10,481 bases of DNA from Aquabacterium sp. GTDB taxonomy: Bacteria > Pseudomonadota > Gammaproteobacteria > Burkholderiales > Burkholderiaceae_C. The first letter of the stretch is position 1. Every line of letters starts with the position of its first letter. The position numbers and the translations under genes were made by a program. Below are positions 1 to 5,331 of this stretch, one piece after another. Location of the stretch: the NCBI GenBank assembly GCA_030654555.1, contig JAURXG010000133.1, positions 1 to 10,481 on the forward strand. Reading direction: 5' to 3'. Under the pieces are notes generated by a model. That model made no database searches and had not been told where the DNA came from. It saw only the letters and a program-made list of their open reading frames with translations.

Positions 1-378
1 GTGCAGGTGGTAGAAGTGCACCGCGTGGTCGTGCACCTGCAGCGTCTTGGCCATGATCTCGCGGATCAGGTGCGCGTTCTTCGGGATCTTGATGCCCAGC
101 GCATCCTCCACCGCCCGCACGCTGGTCAGCGCATGGCAGCCGGTGCACACGCCGCAGATGCGTTCGACGAAGGCCCAGGCATCGCGCGGATCGCGGCCCT
201 TGAGGATGACCTCCAGCCCGCGCCACATGGTGCCGGTGGAGACCGCGTTGCGGATGATGTTGTCCTTGTCGACGTTCACCTCGCAGCGCATGTGGCCTTC
301 GATGCGGGTGACGGGGTCGACGACGATGCGCCGTCCGCTGTCGTCGAGCTTGAAGCCTTGGGTTTCGTAAGCGCCCAT
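1..378 (-). CDS. hoxG: Membrane-bound [NiFe] hydrogenase large subunit, N-terminal part (runs off the window)
   Basis: This is the catalytic subunit of the uptake hydrogenase, which splits H2 at a Ni-Fe site and passes electrons to HoxK. Only the first 126 codons are present; the gene continues beyond position 1. Visible are RIEGH at residues 25-29 (its Glu27 lies in the conserved proton-transfer motif) and RICGVCTGCH at 73-82. The latter holds the N-terminal CxxC pair (C75, C78) that ligates Ni-Fe, with a further Cys at 81. The numbering matches C. necator HoxG as I remember it. The second CxxC ligand pair would lie near the C-terminus, outside the window. The ATG at 378 is preceded by AGAGGA at good spacing. 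The gene follows hoxK by 34 nt, so the two are almost certainly co-transcribed. The assignment is secure; the completeness of the gene cannot be judged. Confidence 0.96.
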   Translation of the reverse strand, partial: MGAYETQGFKLDDSGRRIVVDPVTRIEGHMRCEVNVDKDNIIRNAVSTGTMWRGLEVILKGRDPRDAWAFVERICGVCTGCHALTSVRAVEDALGIKIPKNAHLIREIMAKTLQVHDHAVHFYHLH

Positions 379-412
379 GATGGTCCTCTGGTGTCGTGTG
401 GTGTCGGGCGCG

Positions 413-1492
413 TCAGCGGTTGCTGTCGGTGGTCTCGGGCTTCGAGCTCAAGCGCTTGAGCGCGCTGGCCGCGGCGTGCGCGGCCACCGCCGCACCCACC
501 ACGCCGGCCGCCGTGCCGCCCACCTGGTCGGCGTTGGCCTCGACACCGAACTGGTGGATGTTGGTCAGCCGGTCGTAGAACGAGCCCTTGTCCCAGAAGC
601 CGTCCTCGCTGCAGCCGATGCAGCCGTGGCCGGCCTTGATCGGGAAGCTGGTGCCCTCGTTCCACATCACCGTGGAGCAGGCGTTGTAGGTGGTCGGGCC
701 CTTGCAGCCCACCTTGTAGAGGCAGTGGCCCTTGCGCGCGCCCTCGTCGTCGAAGGCCTCGACGAACTGGCCGGCGTCGAAGTGCGGCCGGCGGTAGCAC
801 TTGTCGTGGATGCGCTGGCTGTAGAACATCTTGGGCCGGCCCTGGCGGTCCAGCTCGGGGATGCGATCGAAGGTCAGCATGTAGGTGATGACGCCGGTCA
901 TCACCTCGGCGATCGGCGGGCAGCCCGGCACCTTGATGATGGGCTTGTCGGTGATCACCTTGTGCACCGGCACCGCCTGCGTCGGGTTGGGCTTGGCCGC
1001 CTGCACGCAGCCCCAGCTGGCGCAGGAGCCCCAGCTGATGATGGCCTTGGCGTCCTTGGCCACGTGCCTGAGCTGGTCCAGGAAGGGCCTGCCGCCGATG
1101 ATGCAGCTCATGCCCTCCTGGTTGAGCGGCGGGTTGCCCTCCACCGCCAGGATGTAGTTGCCCTTGTACTTCTTCATCACCTCTTCGAGGATGGCCTCGG
1201 CATGGTGCCCGGCGCTGGCCATCAGGGTGTCGTCGTAGTCCAGCGAGATCATCGACAGCACCACGTCCTTGGCCAGCGGGTGGGCGCTGCGGATGAAGCT
1301 CTCCGAACAGCAGGTGCACTCCAGCCCGTGCAGCCACAGCACCGGGGTGCGCGGCTTGGTCTCCATGGCATGCGCGATCTGCGGCACGAAGGCCGGGCCC
1401 AGCCCCAGCGAGGTGGCGGTGAGCGAGCAGTACTTCAGGAAGCTGCGCCGCGAGATGCCCTGGCGGCGCATGACGTCGTAAAAGGTCTCCAT
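413..1492 (-). CDS. hoxK: Membrane-bound [NiFe] hydrogenase small subunit, O2-tolerant type
   Basis: This 359-residue protein is the electron-transfer subunit of a periplasm-facing uptake hydrogenase. A twin-arginine signal (SRRSFLK, residues 14-20) leads to a likely cleavage after AHA (42). In mature numbering the proximal-cluster cysteines are C17, C19, C20, C115, C120 and C149. C19 and C120 are the two extra cysteines that make a [4Fe-3S] cluster in O2-tolerant enzymes. Further Cys/His residues (HDKC near 229-232; C257, C263, C272, C291, C294) fit the distal and medial clusters. A hydrophobic segment at about 324-345 is the C-terminal membrane anchor that would contact the cytochrome b partner (HoxZ, not in the window). 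The start at 1492 is chosen because it gives the family length and places the Tat motif correctly; a GTG at 1540 would add 16 residues overlapping a hairpin. GGAG lies 11 nt upstream of the chosen ATG, a somewhat long spacing. Confidence 0.96.
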   Translation of the reverse strand: METFYDVMRRQGISRRSFLKYCSLTATSLGLGPAFVPQIAHAMETKPRTPVLWLHGLECTCCSESFIRSAHPLAKDVVLSMISLDYDDTLMASAGHHAEAILEEVMKKYKGNYILAVEGNPPLNQEGMSCIIGGRPFLDQLRHVAKDAKAIISWGSCASWGCVQAAKPNPTQAVPVHKVITDKPIIKVPGCPPIAEVMTGVITYMLTFDRIPELDRQGRPKMFYSQRIHDKCYRRPHFDAGQFVEAFDDEGARKGHCLYKVGCKGPTTYNACSTVMWNEGTSFPIKAGHGCIGCSEDGFWDKGSFYDRLTNIHQFGVEANADQVGGTAAGVVGAAVAAHAAASALKRLSSKPETTDSNR

Positions 1493-1540
1493 GAGGGGCT
1501 TGTCTCCGGTGCTGCGGTCTTCTTGACGGGCCGCCATCAC

Positions 1541-1560
1541 CCGGTGCCGCAGGGCACCGG
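1541..1560 (-). other. Hairpin in the putative hoxK leader
   Basis: This is a perfect 8-bp inverted repeat (CCGGTGCC / GGCACCGG) with a 4-nt loop. If transcription starts about 12 nt after the sigma-54-like element, near 1568, the stem-loop would lie almost at the 5' end of the hoxKG message, about 49 nt ahead of the hoxK ATG. That position suits mRNA stabilisation, but it could also be an operator. No run of T follows, so it is not an intrinsic terminator. Confidence 0.5.
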
Positions 1561-1579
1561 TTGGCGTGCATGAGATGTC

Positions 1580-1594
1580 TCAAGTTGCATGCCA
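1580..1594 (-). promoter_or_regulatory. Candidate sigma-54 (-24/-12) promoter for hoxKG
   Basis: Read on the minus strand the element is TGGCATG-CAAC-TTGA, against the consensus TGGCACG-N4-TTGC. The -24 half matches 6 of 7 and the spacing is exact. The -12 half has GA where GC is expected, which is a significant departure. Hydrogenase promoters of C. necator are known to be sigma-54 dependent and activated by the NtrC-type regulator HoxA, so the position upstream of hoxK fits. A start near 1568 would give a leader of about 75 nt. No better -24/-12 match on this strand was found between the two genes. Confidence 0.45.
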
Positions 1595-1823
1595 CGTCAA
1601 AGGCAGCGCCGGGAAAACACCGACGGACCACGCTAAGTGCTTGAAATCACGGACCAATCCGCGGCCGCGCCGGCGCACTGCGGCGCGCCGGCCGCGCGCA
1701 GTGGCAAGTGCGTTTGCACCTGGCCGACCAGGGTGGAAGCGCACTGACCGCCGGGCGGGGCCTGTTCGATCGCGCAGGCGCTTGCCGGCCCGCACAATCA
1801 CCCCGCAACCCCAGGAGTGATGC

Positions 1824-2582
1824 ATGCCGTTCGACTTTTCAAACCAACGTGTGGTGGTGGCCGGCGGCAGCCGGGGCATCGGCCGTTCGATCGCGCTGGC
1901 CTTTGCGGCCGCCGGTGCCGACGTGTCGATCTGCGCCCGCGGCGCGTCCACCCTGGACGCCACCGCCGCCGAGCTGCGACGGCACGGCCGGCGGGTGCAC
2001 GCCGCCCCCTGCGACCTGGCCGATGCCCAGGCCGTGGCGGCCTACGTGGGCGCCGCCGCGGCGGCGCTGGGAGGCATCGACGTGCTGATCAACAACGCCT
2101 CGGGCTTCGGCATGGGCGACGACGAGGCCGGCTGGGCCGCCGGCCTGTCGGTGGACGTGATGGCGATGGTGCGGTCCTCGCACGCCGCGCTGCCCGCGCT
2201 GCTGGCCGGCAGCGGCAGCAGCAGCATCGTCCACATCTCGTCGATCTCCGGCTTCGGGCCGTCCACCCGGGCGCCGGCCTACGCCGCGGTGAAGGCGGCG
2301 ATGATGAGCTACACGCGCAGCCAGGCGGCGATGCTGGCACCCAAGGGCGTGCGCGTGAACTGCATCGCGCCGGGATCGATCGAGTTCGCCGGCGGCGTGT
2401 GGGACCAGCGCCGGCGGGCCGGCGATCCGCTCTACGAGCGCACGCTCAAGGGCATTCCGTTCGGCCGCATGGGCACGCCCGAGGAGATCGCCGAGGTGGC
2501 GCTGTTCCTGGCCTCGCCGCATGCGCGCTGGGTCACCGGCCAGGTGATCGGCGTGGACGGCGGCCAGCTGCTGGGAGGCTGA
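1824..2582 (+). CDS. Short-chain dehydrogenase/reductase (SDR), classical type
   Basis: This 252-residue protein has the length and motif order of a classical SDR, an NAD(P)H-dependent oxidoreductase interconverting alcohols and ketones in the cytoplasm. The cofactor loop is GGSRGIG at 14-20, with Ala instead of the usual Thr just before it. NNAS is at 90-93. The catalytic set Ser140, Tyr153, Lys157 has the usual spacing. The C-terminal VDGG at 244-247 is typical. Arg17 in the glycine loop leans towards NADP(H) preference, which is weak inference. AGGAG sits 6 nt before the ATG. The next gene starts 4 nt after the stop, and its ribosome binding site lies inside this gene's end, so the two form an operon. 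The substrate is unknown; FabG-like activity is possible but not indicated by context. Confidence 0.9.
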   Translation: MPFDFSNQRVVVAGGSRGIGRSIALAFAAAGADVSICARGASTLDATAAELRRHGRRVHAAPCDLADAQAVAAYVGAAAAALGGIDVLINNASGFGMGDDEAGWAAGLSVDVMAMVRSSHAALPALLAGSGSSSIVHISSISGFGPSTRAPAYAAVKAAMMSYTRSQAAMLAPKGVRVNCIAPGSIEFAGGVWDQRRRAGDPLYERTLKGIPFGRMGTPEEIAEVALFLASPHARWVTGQVIGVDGGQLLGG

Positions 2583-2586
2583 GCCG

Positions 2587-3747
2587 ATGGCCACCCTCCC
2601 CACCCCCCTGCTCTTCACCCCGCTGCGCCTGCGCGACCTGGTGTTGAAGAACCGCATCGTGGTCGCCCCGATGCACCAGTACGCCGCGGTCAAGGGCTTT
2701 CCGACCGACTGGCACCTGATGAACGCGGGCCGCTATGCCGCCGGCGGCGCGGGCCTGTTCTTCGTCGAATCGACCAAGATCGAACGCCGGGGCTGCGGCA
2801 CGGTGGGCGACCTGGGGCTGTGGGACGACGCCTTCGTGCCGCCGCTGCGGCGCATCGCCGAGTTCACCCGGGCCTGCGGCGCGGCGGTGGGCATCCAGCT
2901 GGGCCACTCCGGGCGCAAGGCGCGCTGTGCGCGGCCCTGGGAAGGCGGCAGGCCGCTGCCGACCGACCCGCCGATCGAGGACGGCGCCGACTGGGAGCTG
3001 GTGGCACCCAGCGCGATCGCCGCCGACGCCCGCGCGCCGGTGCCCCGCGCCCTCGAAGTCCACGAGATCCGGCAACTGGTCGACGACTGGGGACGGGCCA
3101 CGGCACGCGCGCATGCGGCCGGCTTCGACGTCGTCGAACTGCACGGCGCCCATGGCTTCCTGATCCACCAGTTCCTCAACCCCAACGCCAACCACCGCAC
3201 CGATGCCTACGGCGGCAGCCTGGCCAACCGCATGCGCTTCGCGATCGAGGTGACCGAGTGCGCACGCGCCCACTGGCCGGCCGGCAAGCCGCTGTTCATG
3301 CGCCTGTCGGTCGATGACGGCGCGGGCTGGGATCCGGCCAGCAGCGTCGAACTGGCCCGCATCCTCAAGACCAAGGGCGTGGACGTGATCGATTGCTCGG
3401 GCGGCGGCATGCTGCCCGGTGCGTTGCCGGGCGCGCCGGTCGGTTACGGCTACCAGGTGCCCTATGCCGAGCGGCTGCGGCGCGAGGCGGGCGTCGCCAC
3501 CATGGCGGTGGGCCTCATCGTGCACGCGGCGCAGGCCGAGGCCATCCTGCAGAGCGGCCGCGCCGACCTGGTCGCGCTGGCGCGCGAGCTGCTCTACAAC
3601 CCGAACTGGCCGATGGATGCGGCGCAGAAGCTCGGCATCGATCCTGACTTCAAGTGCGTGCCGCCGGCGATGGCCTACTGGTTGGAACGCCGCCGCGCCA
3701 CGGCCACCGACGTGCTGCCCTCCACCTTCGGCGGCACACCGGCTTGA
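2587..3747 (+). CDS. Old Yellow Enzyme family NADH:flavin oxidoreductase (XenA/YqjM-like)
   Basis: This 386-residue protein should be an FMN-bound TIM-barrel ene-reductase that reduces activated C=C bonds with NAD(P)H. ELHGAHGF at 184-191 supplies the substrate-binding pair His186/His189. IQLGHSGRKA (103-112), the N-x-R-x-DAYGGS segment (about 204-213) and the C-terminal AYWLERRR resemble XenA-type enzymes. In XenA and YqjM the segment PMC(Q/M)Y carries a Cys that tunes flavin potential and touches substrate; here it reads PMHQY, with His30. GGGAGG at 2573-2578 gives a strong ribosome binding site 8 nt before the ATG, within the SDR gene. Pairing with an SDR suggests successive reductions of an unsaturated carbonyl compound, but no substrate can be named. 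The gene ends 46 nt before the convergent gene at 3794; no obvious terminator is seen there. Confidence 0.92.
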   Translation: MATLPTPLLFTPLRLRDLVLKNRIVVAPMHQYAAVKGFPTDWHLMNAGRYAAGGAGLFFVESTKIERRGCGTVGDLGLWDDAFVPPLRRIAEFTRACGAAVGIQLGHSGRKARCARPWEGGRPLPTDPPIEDGADWELVAPSAIAADARAPVPRALEVHEIRQLVDDWGRATARAHAAGFDVVELHGAHGFLIHQFLNPNANHRTDAYGGSLANRMRFAIEVTECARAHWPAGKPLFMRLSVDDGAGWDPASSVELARILKTKGVDVIDCSGGGMLPGALPGAPVGYGYQVPYAERLRREAGVATMAVGLIVHAAQAEAILQSGRADLVALARELLYNPNWPMDAAQKLGIDPDFKCVPPAMAYWLERRRATATDVLPSTFGGTPA

Positions 3748-3793
3748 CCCGGTGAGGCCTGTGCCCGTGCCGCCGTAACCCGGCTCGGTGCGG

Positions 3794-5056
3794 CTACGGC
3801 GCGCGGATCAGCCTGAGCGGCGAGTCGGCCAGCAGAGCGCGCAGATCGGCCAGCTGCGCCTGGGTGGAGTCGAGCATCCAGCCCTCCCGGGCCACCGCGG
3901 CCGCACGCGCCAGGGTCTGCGCGGACCGGGCCTCGTCGCCGAGCCCCAGCTGCGCCTCGGCCATGGTGGCCAGCAGCCAGTAGCGCTCGTCCCGGGTCTC
4001 GTCGATGTCCTTGAGGGTGACCAGCTTGTCCTCGCACAGGCGCAGCAGGTCGGCGCGGGCGCGACGGGCCAGCACGAAGTCGGCAATCGCTTCCGCGGGC
4101 TCCGAGTCCCGGGCCCGCAGATTGAGCAGGTAGGCCCAGTTGATGCCGTTGTAGTGGTCGGCCAGCAGGCGATAGCCCTTCTCGTGCGCGAACACCGCCG
4201 CGTCGAGCGCTGCGCGGTCCCGGGTCAGCTGGAACAGGCGCTTGTGCACGGCACCCCACAGGCCCAGCGTCTCGGCATTGTTCGAGCGCAGCGGGTCGAG
4301 GCTGGCCAGCAGGTCACGCGCCTCGTGCAGGGCCGCCATCTCGTCGGGCACCTTCGACTTGTAGGTCACCAAGGCCAGTTGCTGCGCCACGAACGTGTTG
4401 TTGGGGGCGATCTTGCGCGCCAGCTTCAACAGCGTCTTGGCCGTCAGGAAGTCGCGCTGGCCCTTGGCCTCGCGCGCCTCGGCCATCAGCGCTGCCAGGC
4501 TGGCTGGCGGCGGCTGATCGGCGTCGGCCGCCGGCGCCGCTGCAGCCGCGAGAGCGGCCACGCGCGTGGGCGGCTGGAGCGGCATGAAGGTGTAGACCGG
4601 GCTGTCCACCCGGCCGTTGTCCAGGATGGCGCGGATCGCGTCGGTCAGCTCTGCCCTGAACTTCTCGACCACGTCGATGTCGAGCGCCTTGCCGTCGTGG
4701 CGGAACCGGCGGATGACGATGTGGCTGATATCGAAAGGCGAGGCGAACTGCTCCTCGGCCACGATGATCGTGGTGTTCGGCCGCAAGGCATGGCGGATGC
4801 CGAGCTCATAGGCCGCGTTCAGGTTGGACGTCGACAGGTCGGCGATCACCAGGTCGGCGTCCATCAGCTGCTCGTACATCGGCACGTCGATGGTGCCGGC
4901 ATGCGGTATCTCGTCGGCACGCACGCAATCCAGGCCGGCCGCCTCGACCGCCTTCTTGATGATGTGCTTGTAGGTCTTGTCCATGTCCAGCACACGGCTG
5001 GTCTTGTAGTCGGTCTTCTCGCCGAACCCCATCACCACGAAGCAACGCTTGGCCAT
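3794..5056 (-). CDS. DRHyd (deoxyribosyltransferase-like) domain fused to a TPR / TRAFs-binding (DUF4071-like) region
   Basis: This 420-residue protein has no signal peptide or membrane segment. Residues 3-145 look like a Rossmannoid nucleoside-deoxyribosyltransferase/TIR-like fold: a first strand CFVVMGFG (5-12), LDMDKTY (23-29), RADEI with HAGTID (46-57), then ADLSTSNLNAAYELG (72-86). In that last motif Asp73 and Glu84 fall where the family keeps polar active-site residues. An Ala/Pro-rich linker (160-187) leads to helical TPR-like repeats (about 186-405) containing the HYNGINWAYL signature (301-310) of DUF4071 proteins. The same domain order occurs in the regulatory core of eukaryotic ASK kinases. 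It could hydrolyse or sense a nucleotide such as NAD or a nucleoside, with the TPR part as sensor or scaffold; activity is inferred. The start at 5056 is chosen for GAGGGG 5 nt upstream and the hydrophobic first strand; a longer reading frame to 5272 looks like leader sequence. Confidence 0.8.
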   Translation of the reverse strand: MAKRCFVVMGFGEKTDYKTSRVLDMDKTYKHIIKKAVEAAGLDCVRADEIPHAGTIDVPMYEQLMDADLVIADLSTSNLNAAYELGIRHALRPNTTIIVAEEQFASPFDISHIVIRRFRHDGKALDIDVVEKFRAELTDAIRAILDNGRVDSPVYTFMPLQPPTRVAALAAAAAPAADADQPPPASLAALMAEAREAKGQRDFLTAKTLLKLARKIAPNNTFVAQQLALVTYKSKVPDEMAALHEARDLLASLDPLRSNNAETLGLWGAVHKRLFQLTRDRAALDAAVFAHEKGYRLLADHYNGINWAYLLNLRARDSEPAEAIADFVLARRARADLLRLCEDKLVTLKDIDETRDERYWLLATMAEAQLGLGDEARSAQTLARAAAVAREGWMLDSTQAQLADLRALLADSPLRLIRAP

Positions 5057-5198
5057 GATTTCCCCTCGAAGGGCGCCAGGCGCGACCAGGCACTGGCCGC
5101 GCAACGGCAACACCGGCTTGTAACAGGCCGGCGGATGCGCGCGGCAAGCCCGAGCGACCCACCCTGCCCGCGACACGGCGGCCAGGCACCCCGGCGTT

Positions 5199-5227
5199 AG
5201 CCTAGGCAGGCGCTGGGGGCTTGTCAA
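5199..5227 (-). promoter_or_regulatory. Sigma-70-type promoter for the DRHyd-TPR gene
   Basis: On the minus strand a perfect -35 box TTGACA (5222-5227) is followed after exactly 17 bases by TAGGCT (5199-5204), which keeps the key first, second and last bases of TATAAT. A start near 5192 would give a GC-rich leader of about 135 nt before the ATG at 5056. The promoter is divergent from the integrase promoter roughly 70 bp away. It suggests stand-alone, possibly constitutive transcription. Confidence 0.6.
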
Positions 5228-5286
5228 ACGGCCGCGCCGGCCAGCACCCGCCCGATGGCTTCGGAAATGCATGCTTGATACGTCCT

Positions 5287-5302
5287 GATAATTGTTATTA
5301 TC
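5287..5302. repeat. AT-rich palindrome, candidate operator upstream of the integrase
   Basis: GATAAT and ATTATC form a perfect 6-bp inverted repeat around TGTT. The site covers most of the probable -10 of the integrase promoter. An AT-only palindrome stands out in this GC-rich DNA and is well placed for a repressor that blocks the integrase promoter. The recombinase itself starts with an AT-hook-like RGRPKG, so self-binding is conceivable but unproven. Confidence 0.5.
5293..5301 (+). promoter_or_regulatory. Extended -10 promoter for the integrase gene
   Basis: TGT followed by TATTAT (5296-5301) matches an extended -10 element (TGn plus 5 of 6 of TATAAT). TTGATA at 5275-5280 is a plausible -35 but only 15 bases away, so the extended -10 probably carries recognition. 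A start near 5308 would leave a short leader of about 24 nt before the GTG at 5332, which supports that start codon. Confidence 0.5.
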
Positions 5303-5331
5303 CGCTCGTCACTTTTAATAGGCGAATCAGC

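Larger units (their letters stand above)
1493..1823. other. Divergent intergenic region between hoxK and the SDR gene
   Basis: These 331 bases hold no convincing gene. On the minus strand they contain a sigma-54-like promoter and a leader hairpin for hoxK, annotated separately. On the plus strand the SDR gene has a clear ribosome binding site (AGGAG at 1813-1817). Its promoter is uncertain: CACAAT at 1793-1798 is a possible -10 without a matching -35. The stretch around 1660-1700 is extremely GC-rich, with several NotI/BssHII-like palindromic words, and shows no interpretable structure beyond that. Binding sites for a HoxA-type activator would be expected around 1600-1800, but I cannot identify them from sequence alone. 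Confidence 0.6.

Noticed and set aside
1493..1540. In-frame N-terminal extension of HoxK from a GTG at 1540
   Set aside because: It adds 16 residues before the Tat signal, overlaps the end of the leader hairpin, and departs from the family's usual start (MxETFY...).
377..1573. Long open frames opposite hoxK (and similar ones opposite the SDR, OYE, integrase and parB genes)
   Set aside because: They are antisense shadows of GC-rich genes; their composition is Arg/Gly/Ala/His-rich and no motif or ribosome binding site supports them.
1701..1717. Plus-strand sigma-54-like element (TGGCAAG...TTGC) before the SDR gene
   Set aside because: The GG-to-GC spacing is 11 rather than 10 bases, which sigma-54 rarely tolerates.
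5057..5272. N-terminal extension of the DRHyd-TPR frame up to 5272
   Set aside because: It runs across the predicted promoter and leader; the ATG at 5056 has a strong ribosome binding site and begins right before the first domain strand.
5221..5331. Integrase start at TTG 5221
   Set aside because: The extra codons cover the AT-rich promoter/operator; the GTG at 5332 fits the promoter spacing.
5301..5331. TTATCC beside the integrase promoter as a DnaA box
   Set aside because: It is part of the operator palindrome and matches only the first six bases of the nine-base consensus, with no companion boxes nearby.
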